Positions 47,723 to 58,719 of a stretch of DNA of 64,000 nucleotides are shown in pieces (within the stretch, counting starts at the first letter, position 1; each line of letters begins with the position of its first letter). The notes beneath the pieces are model-generated. The model had not been told where the DNA came from. It did not search any database and saw only the letters and a list, made by a program, of their open reading frames with translations. The stretch lies in contig NC_053205.1 in assembly GCF_905163445.1 (NCBI RefSeq), forward strand, positions 1,426,001 through 1,490,000, written 5' to 3'. Origin of the DNA: Pararge aegeria (taxonomy: Eukaryota > Arthropoda > Insecta > Lepidoptera > Nymphalidae). Position numbers and translations under genes: made by a program.

Positions 47723-48691
47723 AACCTGTCCGTAATAGGACTCTGCTGCGGAGACCGCAGCGGGTCATGGCAGCCAGAGTGGTCAGGGCATTTCATGCGA
47801 GGCAGCTTGCGTGCTGGCTGGGACACATCCGTTGGATTTGGATGCAGAGGTGTTAGTATGCGTGCATCGACGGAAAATGGATATCCGATCGCGTGGGGAC
47901 CTTTCACCGGAGTTGATCACTGGGTGGCGGCGTATTGCGCAAGCCGAGTTCCTTCATCAATGACGAAGGAGACTCTAACCCACTGCGGGTTTTCTGACCA
48001 TTAAGGCGATTCGTCATATCCTCCAACAATGGGTAGAGTGAAAACACTGGTCTATTTCCTTCCACCTTGCACAGGTGCTGTCGGGGCACGCGCAGCATAC
48101 GCTGGCTGAATGTCCCAGATGGCCGGAGCCCCGCGAAGCACTTGCGGCAATACTGGGGCAAGACCTCTCTTTGCCAGCCGTGGTCAAGGCTATGGCAGGC
48201 AGCGATAAGACTTGGGAGGCTATGGTCTCCTTCTGCGAGCAAGTTATGTCGCAGAAGGAGGCGGCGGAACGGTTGAGAGAGGATATGGAATCTCAACCTA
48301 TGCGCCTTAGGAGGATCGGGCGCAGGCGTCTCGCTCATGAACGCCGTCTGCCCCCTTGACTAGGACCTCCAGTTGACGGATGCGGGGAATCCGTCACCCA
48401 GAGATAAGTCTTCGGGTGTCGGATTCCCCAGAGATGAATCCTCGGGTTGGAAGGTGCACCCCGTGTTCCCCGTGCGCCTTCAGCGATTTGTAGAGCCATA
48501 TTTTTAGGGTCTCAGAGGAGGGTCAGCCATGGCGGCCGATAGCCATAGCTGGGTCGCGATTGAGTGCGAAAGCGTTCCCGTAGCCCTGCCATCGCGCGAC
48601 ATGTTGGAACACCGTGGGGTTTTAGCCGGTACGAGCCGACATAACCACTGTGCTTCCCCGTGGTGCGGTGGTATCTCCGCACGAAAAAAAA
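47723..48691 (+). pseudogene. R1-type LINE ORF2 C-terminus and 3' UTR, frameshifted
   Basis: RNRTLLRRPQRVMAARVVRAF (47725-47800), then in another frame ACVLAGTHPLDLDAEV, then 48075-48357 HTLAECPRWPEPREALAAI.. SLPAVVKAMAGSDKTWEAM..FCEQVMSQKE, a typical R1-clade C-terminus with RRIGRRRLAHERR at the end. TGA stops it at 48357-48359. A GC-rich 3' UTR follows with a short A-run at 48683-48691. Frameshifts and stops show it is dead. Confidence 0.8.
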
Positions 48692-49545
48692 AGTACGTTT
48701 ATGGTGTTCCAACGTAGAATGAGTAGAGAATGTCTAGATACTGACTACCTATGCTCTTTTGTACCTAGATAGGTAGAGAAAACATGGTATAAAATTTACC
48801 AGTCACTCTTACTAACTCTGCGCGTGTTATCGTTTTATTTTTATCGGATTAAGCATTCGGAATATTTTTCCACAGTTAATAATAATCAACATGTTTACGC
48901 TACGCCTACTAAAAAAATACTTATCATAATACCTACGTTTCGTACTAAACACGATAACACAATCGTTTAGTATGCGTAGAATAACATAAACAGAAGAAAA
49001 ATAATGACCTACATTCACGTATTTTTAATACCTAACAGCGGCAACCGTGACAAATTTAAAAGTAAAAACACAAAATGTGTCTTTAATGTAAACATTTGAC
49101 CTCTAAATTTATCCGCGTTATACTGTTCCTACGTGACTCCATTCAGGAACATCACGCCATTACGTGCTACGTCACAGATGTAAAGCAAGGAATTTTAACC
49201 CGTATTCTTTGATGATACGTAATCAAATCGCTTGCATCAATTCAATGTTTACATTCCGTATACATTCTAAAATGTCTTAAGTCAACGTATTGTTATTTGA
49301 ATTGCATACTTTGGTGAACGGAATAAGGTGGATTGTTGAATTCAGCGTTGTATTTAATATTCCAAGATGGCCGACGCACAGTGGGGTAACTGTAAAAACT
49401 GTAGACAAAAATAATATTCCTATAATAGATCGCTTTGCTTTGTTTTAATAGTTTATTGTGTATAAATATGTTAAGTGCATATAAAGTTGATGCATTAATC
49501 TAAGCTATAATAAAAGCCGCTTGTTTGCGAAAGAAATATAAAATA
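48692..49545. other. Gene-free AT-rich stretch
   Basis: No gene, RNA or mobile element is recognised with confidence. The sequence contains several small ORFs without domains. Confidence 0.4.
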
Positions 49546-49806
49546 CTAGATGTGCCCTGCGGCTTCGCCCGCGTAATTTTTGGAGGCAGTGTACTGCTAC
49601 ATAGTATAAACAAATAATACATAAGATTTTTTAGATTTTTATACAAACATTTTTTATCTTACGTAACTTTTTGTTTTGAATGAAAAGTATACTATATTAT
49701 TTCTAATACCTCCAAGAATATGTATAAAGAGCTTCATGAAGATCGGGTAGGTAGTTTTCGCCTGAAAGCGTAACATACAAACTTACATTCACATTTATAA
49801 TATTAG
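49546..49806. mobile_element. Helitron-like repeat H relative
   Basis: Starts ATACTAGATGTGCCCTGCGGC.. and ends ACTTACATTCACATTTATAATATTAG. It shares GTAGTTTTCGC.TGAAAGCGTAAC with the repeats at 6857-7298 and 59118-59593. Confidence 0.45.
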
Positions 49807-50569
49807 TAGGGATAGGGATAGGGATAAAATGTTTTTCAAAAGCAGGTTTTGAAAAAAATTAAAACTTAACTTGTAATATAATTCATTTAAATAAACAAGC
49901 TCCTTTGAACTACAGGGGGAATAGAATTCCAAAAACCTTTTTATTTTAGGGGAATTTTTCCCCTAAATATATTGGGTACTTGTTATGCTTACAAAAGCAT
50001 GACTTTTTTTGTTGTTATGAGGGGTTATGCAGTTTACGCACCAGTACAACCAATAGCCACATTGAAATAACAAGAAACATTGAATTTAGATCTAAAATAG
50101 CTGCCGTTGCTCTCGGTGTCGCCATTACAGCTGTCAAATATTAGATAGGACCAGGTGTTATTTTGCGGATGTCTCTAGTGCCTTTGCACGCTTTAACTTC
50201 ACTACTAACAATTGCTATATAAAGGTACGTCCTTTAATGAGCCAACTGTTCGTTTCTTCAATAATTAATTTATTTTAAGTGCAGACTTTCAGTATGTATG
50301 TATATTTTATTGCACTTCGAAAATAGCAATCTTGCGAAAAATGCAACTTTGTGCAAAAACTTCAAGTTGCGGTATGTTTCACCGATAAGCAGCTTATCTT
50401 ATGTATAAATATACTAGACATATAAAAGAAGAGACTATACAGCAGTAATACAACCTAGAGCTAATGGCCTAAACCGTTCTCATTAACTTTTATAGCAATA
50501 GTAGAGCTTCTTGTGACAAAGCTCGTCCGGGGAAGTACAACCACTGTCCTTATTTCTGTCGCTATTTAA
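49807..50569. other. Gene-free stretch
   Basis: Begins with (TAGGGA)n-like sequence (AGTAGGGATAGGGATAGGGATA at 49804-49826). Nothing else is recognised. Confidence 0.35.
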
Positions 50570-51365
50570 CATTGTTGGATTGCTGTGTTGCGGTCTGAAG
50601 GACGTGGCTGTTTTATTTGGCAACTGTACACTGTACTGTGCTTTTTGTGACAACGCGCCCGGGGAAATGCTACCACCAGTCCTTATTTCTTTCGCTAAGC
50701 AACATTATTGCAATGCTGTGTTCCGGTCTGAAGGGCGTGGGCTGATACAGGTTGATGGGCACAAGGGTGGCACTTTGCAGGACGTGTTCTTTACATGCGA
50801 AGTGTTGATAGGCATTCTGTTTATAGTCATTGGTTTTGCACTTACCATCAGCAGGGCTAGCACGGGCAGGGGATACAAATTTACAAATTATATCCCCCAC
50901 CCCAAGGGATATAATTAAGGTGTATTCGTATAACGTTTATTCATCTTTTGTAGAAGATTAGGTAGGTACTAGCCACCTTTTCAAAAACAAACAAAATATT
51001 ACATAGGTACATAAGTAACAATTCGTTTTGTTTGTAAGGGATTGTTTCTAATATAAAGACTTGAAATTGACAGGGATATCTGTCTTCCTTATCTCTTGAT
51101 GTATGTATGCTCATTGCAAACGGCCATATTGATGATTTTGAGTGGGTCTCTGAGAGCACGGGAACATGGAATAGGAGAAGTTTACCACCGTTTATTATTA
51201 CACATATATTATTTGGATATTATTTCCACTTGCACATAAGTGCTCTGCAGGGCTAGCACGGGCGGTAGATAAAAATTATATCCCCCGATTATATCCCCTG
51301 ACAAGGGATATAATGAACGTGCCCACCTGCTAAATCACTGGAACATGGAATAGGAGAAGTTTACC
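50570..51365 (+). repeat. Dispersed repeat E plus repeat L (GGGATATAATTAT type)
   Basis: 50570-50830 matches repeat E twice over (TTGCTGTGTTGCGGTCTGAAGG and AATGCTGTGTTCCGGTCTGAAG). 50855-51365 carries blocks with AGGGCTAGCACGGGC, TATATCCCC and CGTGCCCACCTGCTAAA, also found at 6728-6856 and, reversed, at 51840-51975. The 112-codon ORF here belongs to the repeat. Confidence 0.5.
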
Positions 51366-51539
51366 CCCGTTTATTAATACACATATGTCATATGGATATT
51401 ATTTCCACTTGTGCGCCAGAAGATAAATTTTTAATATATGTTTAGCAAGGGAGCAACAAAAAGGGATGGAAATAAATACGGGAGGACGAGTTCACGTGGA
51501 ATAGCTAGTATATTGTAAGGACAATGCCTGATCTAGACA

Positions 51540-52200
51540 TATGTTTATCTGTTTGGCGGCAGATATAAGCATCGCGGTAGTAGGTCCTTCCCCGTACGAC
51601 CTCGTCTACAAAAAGCTCTACTAATAATTAAAAAAACACCCGTTTTGTATCCAACTAAAAGTCACGACTTGACTGCATTCTCCCTGATGGTATTCCTGCT
51701 ACTTAAAACTAGGATAACATTCACTGGCTTCTGTGCAGTACCGCAATGTTGCGGCGCGTCGGCGTATTATGCCGGAGCAACGCCAAGGGAACGTGTCCCA
51801 CTGGCTGACTAGGCGCGAAATAAGGCAGGTATAAGAGCCCTGCCTACAATATCCTTTCCCCTGGGATATAATTGTCTCCTGCCCATGCTAAAGGTGCTGA
51901 GAGTTGATAAAGCTGTGGGAGAAGATAAGTTATCCCTCCCCCGGGGATATAATAGTCTCTTGCCCATGCTAGCCGTGCAGGTGGGCCATTTTCTTGGTGT
52001 GTCAATTATTACTATAAATAAATAAAAATCTGAGAGGAGACTTAATGCGTTGATTACGATGACGATTTTTGAAAGGTCTTTTAACCAGTATTTCACGAAA
52101 ATGAACCCACTGTGCATCACAGTTCGTAATCTACGCCATGTTTTCGTCGTAAGAGCGGCAACGTCGCACAGCGGAGGTGACCATAATATTGATCAATTCT
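51540..52200. other. Gene-free stretch of repeat pieces
   Basis: 51650-51715 is a LINE 3'-end type fragment (GACTGCATTCTCCCTGATGG). 51840-51975 has two reverse repeat L blocks (CCCCTGGGATATAATTGTCTC). A word GCGGCAACGTCGC at about 52155 recurs near 54520 and 59685. No gene is seen. Confidence 0.45.
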
Positions 52201-52384
52201 ATAAATGGACGCAGGTTTACCTGGATCGAGTAGATCCGTCGTGAATATTGCTTTATTGTATATATGTCTGCGATCGCTGTGTGTTTAAACGATTGTTACC
52301 TGTTCCTAGGCAATTGTTTGAAAAGAAAATTAAGTATAAAGGATTCAGTCGCTTGATTTTCTCGTAAAAACACAACGTGCTATG

Positions 52385-52515
52385 ACAATCTAACTGCTGC
52401 AGTGGTTAGCGCTTTGTGGGAGGTCGCGGTTCGATTACTGGTAGCAGGGGGATTTATAATGTCAGAATTTTCTCTGGTATAGTCGGGTCATGGTATAACC
52501 AATCGACTTGATTTT
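52385..52515 (+). mobile_element. SINE-like element, diverged
   Basis: A-box-like GCTGCAGTGGTTAGCGC and B-box-like GGTTCGATTACTGG, then TTTTCTCTGGTATAGTCGG. It probably belongs with families C/D. Confidence 0.4.
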
Positions 52516-52539
52516 TAGATAGTTGAAAGGACGAAGTGT

Positions 52540-53640
52540 AACATACGCTAAGTTTGGTCCTGGATAACATCAAATTCCCAGGGGTTGTTTACAGGCACGT
52601 ACGTTTTTAACACCATATATATATTTTCTAACAAATGACCCAAACGCCTTTATTTTCGGTACAGAGATATCTATAAGGACGGAGAGTAGGTAATTTAGGC
52701 ACTTTTGGTCCTGAAAAAACATGTTCTCAATAGTGGTTTACAGGCACACACGTTTTTAAACACCAAATATTGTCCATCCTTCGCGTCCGAACAAATGTAC
52801 CAAACGATTTTATATTCGGCAAAGAGATACTTAAAAGGACGTAGAGTAATTTATGCACTTTTGGTCCTGAAAAAACATGTTCTCAAGGGTGGTTTACAGG
52901 CACATACGTTTTTAAACACCAAATATTGTCCATCCTTCACGTCCGAACAAATGTACCACACGATTTTATATTCGGCAAAGGGATACTTAAAAGGACGTAG
53001 ACTATTGGTACTTTTGTTCTTGAAAAAACATTCTCAAGGGTGGTTTACAGGCACATACGTTTTTAAACACCATATATTGTCCATCCTTCACGTCCGAACA
53101 AATGTACCACACGATTTTATATTCGGCAAAGGGATACTTAAAAGGACGTAGACTATTGGTACTTTTGTTCTTGAAAAAACATTCTCAAGGGTGGTTTACA
53201 GGCACATACGTTTTTAAACACCAAATATTGTCCATCCTTCACGTCCGAACAAATGTACCACACGATTTTATATTCGGCAAAGGGATACTTAAAAGGACGT
53301 AGACTATTGGCACTTTTGGTCCTGAAAAAAACATATTCTCAAGGGTGGTTTACAGGCACATACGTTTTTAAAAACACCAAATATGGTCCATCCTTCTCGT
53401 CCGAACAAATGTACCAAACGATTTTATATTCGGCAAAGGGATACTTAAAAGGACGTAGACTATTGGTACTTTTGTTCCTGAAAAAACATTCTCAAGGGTG
53501 GTTTACAGGGACATACGTTTTTAAACACCAAATATTGTCGATCCTTCACGTCCTTATCTGCCTAGATACTTAATAGGACTGAGATTAATTTAGGGACTTG
53601 GTCCTGAAAAAACATCATATTCTCAATAGTGGTTTACATG
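52540..53640 (+). repeat. About 152-bp tandem satellite array
   Basis: Units begin at the ACTTTTGGTCCTGAAAAAAC word at 52701, 52857, 53010, 53161, 53312, 53468 and (short) 53596. A diverged first unit starts near 52545. Spacings are 156, 153, 151, 151 and 156 bp. Inner units are nearly identical, outer ones diverged, as expected from unequal exchange. ORFs of up to 148 codons across it are readings of the repeat (length change 151 = 1 mod 3 shifts the frame). Confidence 0.92.
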
Positions 53641-53872
53641 TCTCACATGGGCAGCTTGCATGGCAAGTCCGCGTGTGTCCAATTCTCTAAATTTACACGT
53701 CTTAGCGTCGCGTCAGTTAATAGAATGGCATCGTTCACACAAGCTTTTTAATAGTGATAGATATATAGATAGATAGAAGTCACACCATTGCCATTAGTTG
53801 ACGTGCAAATATTAGATAGCTAGTGCCCTGTACTTCATTAATGGTCGTGTATATCCCCACTTTATTTAAAAA

Positions 53873-54091
53873 AATAATAATAAATATACTGCGACAATAC
53901 ACGCATCGCCATCTAGTCCCAAAGTGTGCGCAGCTTGTGTTATGGGTACTAAGATAACTAATGAATAATTTTGTGAATAATATACCTACATAAATACTTA
54001 TAACATATAGATAAACACGCAGACACTGAAAAACATTCGAGTTCATCACACAAACATTGTCCAGTTGCGTGGATGAACCCACGGCTGTCAA
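53873..54091 (-). mobile_element. tRNA-derived SINE, family A (reverse)
   Basis: AATAATAAATATACTGCGACA at the left, ATCGCCATCTAGTCCCAAAG, and a shortened head (GTGGATGAACCCACGGC). Confidence 0.75.
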
Positions 54092-55300
54092 ATACCGTGA
54101 CAAGGAATAAATTTTATGTGTCCAACTACAAGCCGGCAACAGGGTACAGGAAAAATTAAACCCCTTTTTTATTTATTTTTTATTTACAGCCTTCACAACA
54201 ATATACTTAGCCTTTCTTCTATGTTCCGCGATCATGGTTTTTCCTTCTGAACTGTAGCTCTTAGGTCGTCGCCTTCAGAATTGTCTTCCTTTGCTTACCG
54301 CTTACCTATATTTTTACACGGATATTATTTCCATACGTGCGCCAATGGTCTGAGAGTGGATAAAACTGGTAGAAGATAAAATTTTGCCCTATTCCACGAT
54401 GAAAATGCCTTTCGCCCGTGCAAAGCGTGCTGGTAAAGTTTTTAAAATTACCTACCACGCTAGCGATAATATTAATAAAACAGCGTCGCCAGCGTTGGGT
54501 GTTTTCGATTGTACGCACGGAGCGACAACGTCGCCTTTCTCTTGAACGGGTTCACACTGACTCTGAGGCCTGAGCCAGTTGAATTGATTTCCAGATTTCG
54601 TAAGCGATTGCAGCGCGACTACTGGAGGGATATTAACGCTTTGTGCGTGGTCTTATTTATTTATTTCATTAGATATACCAACGATACACTGTATTATCAT
54701 TAATAATTTTACATTATAGTTTATTGTCCGAGTACAGTTATCACTCACAGGTATACACAACATTGAAGTAAGTCCGGTTAAAAAATAATTAAATTAAGTC
54801 AAAAGCAAAAATAGTAAGAATTAAAGAATTAATATTAAACAAATGAAAATAATGATTCAATTAAAAAAAAAAAAAAAATTACTCTATGTTTAATTTCGCC
54901 TTAAAGCTAATTAATTAAAGTGTCATGGAAAATGTCAATGTTAGGGTTTTTTTAAGTTGTTAAAAAGATTCATTCGGTCTCAATACAAACTATACTTATA
55001 TCATAATGAAGATATTGTTTCTTTGTTTTCAATTTCAACTTTAAACTCATCCATACCAAAAGCTCTACCGCCCTGGCTGGATTGGTCAAGCAAATTTTTC
55101 CATTTTAAGTTATCAGAAACTGCTTCTTTCGAACTCCGAACTCCCAATCCCTCATATCGCTCTCAACTAAAACTTAAAAACTACAGAACCTATAATCAAA
55201 TTTCTTTACCTGTCTAAAACATACATGTTTAGTTATATTATGACATAGAAAGTTCAACGATTCTTTCACTATTATAAAGCTATTTTATCCAGAAATAAAT
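54092..55300. other. Gene-free stretch
   Basis: Mostly AT-rich. A moderately GC-rich patch at 54500-54650 contains GGAGCGACAACGTCGCC, a word shared with 52155 and 59685. 54957-55217 has an 86-codon ORF without a recognisable domain; LYHNEDIVSLFS and LPPWLDWSSKFFHF recall a LINE endonuclease/RT spacer, but this is weak. Confidence 0.4.
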
Positions 55301-55400
55301 AAATAAAATAAATATACTACGACAATACAAACATCGCCATCTAGCCCCAAAGTAAGCGTAGCTTGTGTTATGGGTACTAAGAAAGCTGTTGAATATTTTT
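55301..55400 (-). mobile_element. tRNA-derived SINE, family A (reverse, 3' end only)
   Basis: AAATATACTACGACAATAC, CATCTAGCCCCAAAGTAAGCG, GTTATGGGTACTAAG. It breaks off after GTTGAATATTTT. Confidence 0.75.
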
Positions 55401-55489
55401 TTTGGTTTATATTAACCACTGGGCTATCGGCGCAAGATGTTTTATAGCCCTTTATTATACGTCTAGACTTGCCCGGGAAAGTACTACCA

Positions 55490-55850
55490 AATTCAAATTC
55501 AAATTCGGAATTTCTTTATTCACGTAGGCCTATCAAAGGCACTTATGAAGCGTACATGTTTACATAATTGTAAGGGGCTACCTAAAGCTACGAGGGTTCC
55601 AAACGCGCCCTGCTCTAAGAAGAGCCCACAACAAACTCAGCCGGGTAATTTTTTTTATCACCATCTCACAGTAAATTTATTTAGCTATGAAGCTAGAGCA
55701 ATTCACACCCAAGCTTTTTTATCGTTTAAGTAATCCTTAATATTATAATAGGATTTTTCTGTAAGCTTACGTTTTATATAAGCTTTGAACTTATTGAGAG
55801 ACATCTCAAAGATTTCATTTGGTAATTTGTTATAAAATACCACCGGGGTT
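55490..55850 (-). mobile_element. 5'-truncated LINE 3' end, family 2
   Basis: The minus strand, about 55850-55705, encodes NKLPNEIFEMSLNKFKAYIKR.. DYLNDKKAW, a LINE ORF2 C-terminus. The 3' UTR-type words TATTCACGTAGGCCTATCAAAGG and CTAAGAAGAGCCCACAACAA follow. Relatives lie at 34170-35310 and 61715-61960. Confidence 0.65.
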
Positions 55851-55916
55851 ATCTCTGCCGCCAAGCAGCATTTCTGTGATCGGTTTAAAAGACGTTGTTG
55901 CCGTCCTTGCAAGCAC

Positions 55917-56290
55917 ACGGGGCCCTAGGTTGTCGGATCATAGGCTACCGGCAATGTGTCCCAACAGCACTTAAACACACAACCAACACAGCGTCTTCAC
56001 CGGCGAAGACGAGGGCCCCGAATTCTGACGTCATCCGGAAGTGGATCCTTACCACGGTCACGGGGGCGTTCGGACTAAACAATGATCAGTCCAAAACTCC
56101 ACCAACACTTAGATTAACGTCGAACCGAGCCGAGGTCCGAGTCCACGCAGGCACCCTCGGGTCGACGTCTCCCACTCTCCCCCCGATGTCGTCGAGCCCT
56201 GGGGCTCTTCTCATGGCGAGCTTTCCCGCTCGCCCCACACCCCCGGTGACGTGGTTAGCGGCAAGTGTCCATCCGAAAATCGAAAAAATC
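55917..56290. repeat. GC-rich dispersed repeat M, copy 1
   Basis: GC-rich island with GTCTTCACCGGCGAAGAC (55993-56010), GACGTCATCCGGAAGTGGATCC, GGTCACGGGGGCGTTCGGAC and GGCAAGTGTCCATCCGAAAATCG. The 134-codon ORF through it is not shared in frame by copies 2 and 3, so it is not called as a gene. Confidence 0.75.
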
Positions 56291-56299
56291 GGATCATAA

Positions 56300-56790
56300 G
56301 GCGACTCTTTTTAGAATGTATTGCATGCCTTAAGTGTTACTCTATTCATAGGCGATGTGGTAATAAAAAAAAACGATTTGAGACTGCATTAACAATTGTC
56401 ATGTACATTCGGCTTAAAGACATTTATTTCTAAATTAGTAGATAAAAAATCTCAGTGCTTTACAAATGTACCATATTAATTAAAAGTAAAAAAAATTGCG
56501 GGTGGTTAAAGAAAAAGTTAGCGAGCGATAATACAAATCGTTTTATAAAAAAGTGGTCACATTAACTTAACTGAACGGTAGGTATTTTGTACATGTTCAA
56601 TAACAAGTTTTTTAAATATTAGTAAACTTTTAGTGTTTATGATTATCTCAGGTAAATTATTGTACAGCAGCACTCCTCACACAGTATGCTTTTCTTTCCA
56701 TAATTGGTTCTAGTTTTAGATAGTAAAAATTTAGTTTTGCGTTAAGTTAAGATATTAAACGCGAAAACGGTGTAAAACGGTGTTAAGATT
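56300..56790. other. Gene-free AT-rich stretch
   Basis: No gene is recognised. The sequence GTAAATTATTGTACAGCAGCAC near 56650 may be LINE-derived. Nothing else stands out. Confidence 0.35.
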
Positions 56791-57088
56791 AACAATTATT
56801 CATTGTAAAGTCAACTTAAGACTTAACAATTATTCATTGTAAAGTTAACTTAAGACTTAACAATTATTCATTGTAAAGTCAACTTAAGACTTAACAATTA
56901 TTCAATGTAAAGTCAACTTAAGACTTAACAATTATTCATTGTAAAGTCAACTTAAGACTTAACAATTATTCATTGTAAAGTCAACTTAAGACTTAACAAT
57001 TATTCATTGTAAAGTCAACTTAAGACTTAACAATTATTCATTGTAAAGTCAACTTAAGACTTAACAATTATTCATTGTAAAGTCAACA
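56790..57088 (+). repeat. 34-bp tandem repeat next to the hammerhead-like motif
   Basis: About eight to nine near-identical units of AAGACTTAACAATTATTCATTGTAAAGTCAACTT type (34 bp). The last unit runs directly into the hammerhead-like core. The same unit, single, precedes the core in the copy at 13098-13320. Confidence 0.92.
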
Positions 57089-57240
57089 TCTCCTGATGAT
57101 GCTCCGGTTTCGGAGCGAAACGTGCGTAGAGGGTGTATTGCCGAGGATCTGTTTGTTGTGGAGTATAAGGATTGAAGAAATTATAAATTACACCACACAG
57201 ATTCTCCTGCTTTTCGCGGAGTATAGCAAATTAAGCTTAA
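57062..57240 (+). mobile_element. Hammerhead-bearing repeat, copy 4 (Penelope-like / retrozyme-type candidate)
   Basis: Unit: one AACAATTATTCATTGTAAAG segment, the hammerhead-like core, GGTGTATTGCCGAGGATCTG, then TACACCACACAGATTCTCCTGC and CTTTTCGCGGAGTATAGCAAA. Copies or pieces occur at 13098-13320 (reverse), 13975-14035, 14570-14640 and 15056-15335. No reverse transcriptase or GIY-YIG ORF is seen, so it is non-autonomous or a remnant. The link to Penelope-like elements is from knowledge that these carry hammerhead ribozymes. Confidence 0.6.
57084..57140 (+). ncRNA. Hammerhead-ribozyme-like motif (type I, minimal stem III)
   Basis: CTGATGA at 57093-57099; stem II GCTCC (57101-57105) with GGAGC (57112-57116) around GGTTTC; GAAA at 57117-57120; then CGTGCGTA with a possible 2-bp stem III and a GTA cleavage triplet ending at 57128; stem I from CTCT/ACA (57086-57092) with GAGG/TGT (57129-57136). 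One extra U stands between CTGATGA and stem II compared with the canonical fold, so activity is uncertain. Very short stem III is known for Penelope-associated hammerheads, which can cleave as dimers. Confidence 0.55.
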
Positions 57241-58120
57241 TTTTGATAACTAACCATTTATGATCCAAGTCGGTCGAAATAAATGAATTTTATTATTATT
57301 ATTAAGCTTCAAGTTTGTTGTTTAACGTGGAATTCCGCTAACTAACGCGTGCTTCTATCCGATAATAAGATTTCAGCCTGTAATAATGGTATTTGTAAAC
57401 CAAGCCGGAAGAGAAAACGTTTGCGACCTGTTTTAACCGCGTGCGCTGTTTAAATGGCCAGCCACACAACATTACTATGTTCTACGGAAATACGAAACTT
57501 TAGTTAGTAGATTTATAAAAAATGCACGAAACCATATACCTACCTACTTATCCCGTATGAATAGAGCAAGGAAACGCATTTTAGGTATGTCGAAAAAAAT
57601 TAAAATATACATTTTTGGCCATAAAATATTAATCCTTGTTTGATAATAAACCACTAGTTTAATATCAAGACAATCTTACCTACCTAGTCTTTGTTTTCCG
57701 CATGTTATTTGGTCGCATTGTTCAGGAGATTATGGAATAATTATGTATAAGCTTTTGAAGGGAAACAAACAGTACTATATTACACATAAAAGTAATGTAT
57801 TTTTGTATCACATAAACCAATGAAGTTTCCACATCTTGGTTATACATACTAGTATAATACGATATACCACAATTGCTTAGGAATAAGTACCTACCAAGCA
57901 AGTATAATACAAAAAAGAGAAATAAAATTAAATTAAAACAAAAACTTTAACGCTTACAATACTTATTTTGCCATAATACATTTCCTAAAAGTGCCAATTT
58001 TGACATGAAAAATGTCCGTCTCACAATATTTGCTGTTGAAAGCATTGCACGCACGAGATAAAAAGTTATTTGCCGAATACCTTGTCTTCCATCTAGCCCA
58101 CGCAAAGGGAGGTTTACGCC
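57241..58120. other. Gene-free AT-rich stretch
   Basis: No gene is recognised. 57765-57835 shares AACAGTACTATATTACACATAA..AGTAATG and CACATAAACCAATGAAGTTTCC with 12215-12290 (next to the minisatellite in ZAD gene 1), a short dispersed repeat. Confidence 0.45.
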
Positions 58121-58129
58121 TTGCATTTC

Positions 58130-58535
58130 ATGAAATCCTTATCAAAGACCTACTTTGAAAATGCAGTCCGACACCCCAACCCCCTAGTGGTCGAGGCGTC
58201 CACTTACCCGCTTACCGTCCCCGACGTCGAGCCAAAGCGGCGACGTCCGAAGCATGTCCTTGACGATCCTGACGATAAAATAACTACCGACAACGTGTCC
58301 CAACAACACACACACACGCAACATTAACAGCGTCTTCGCCGGCGAAGACGAGGGCCCCGATTTCTGACGTCATCCGGACGTGGATCGTTACCACGGTCAC
58401 GGGGGCGATCGGACTAAACAATGAAAAGTCCACCAACAGTCAGATTAACCCCTACTCTCGCCCCACTCCCCCGGTGACGCCGTAGCAACCCCTCAGGTGG
58501 TTATCGGCAAGTGTCCTTCCAAAAAAGCAAAAGCA
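58130..58535. repeat. GC-rich dispersed repeat M, copy 2
   Basis: Shares CACCCCAACCCC.TAGTGGTCG, the perfect palindrome CGTCTTCGCCGGCGAAGACG (58331-58350), GACGTCATCCGGACGTGGATC and GGTTATCGGCAAGTGTCC with copies 1 and 3. The region after ACAATGAAAAGTCC is deleted relative to the others. Confidence 0.8.
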
Positions 58536-58719
58536 AACGCCTTGCATTTAAACTACGACATGCAAAATCGATATTAATTAGAAGAAGTGGGGAATCAACT
58601 AAATTATGTATTATTTTATGACGGGAATTACGGGAGTGGTCTAATATAGATTTTATACTAAACAAAAAAGATGGTAGCGAGCTTTTTCTGTTAGGAGTGT
58701 GGTAGTCAAACCCCTAATC

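Noticed and set aside
47904..48338. 144-codon minus-strand ORF
   Set aside because: It is the shadow of the R1 ORF2 C-terminus read on the plus strand.
52705..53573. Open frames of 148, 106 and 66 codons with repeated LKKHVL..GGLQAHTF..YSAKGYLKGRR motifs
   Set aside because: They arise from the 152-bp tandem satellite; the unit length changes frame and no start or splice context is conserved.
55895..56299. 134-codon ORF in a GC-rich island
   Set aside because: The same GC-rich repeat occurs twice more (58130, 62985) without this frame being preserved, so it is not a gene.
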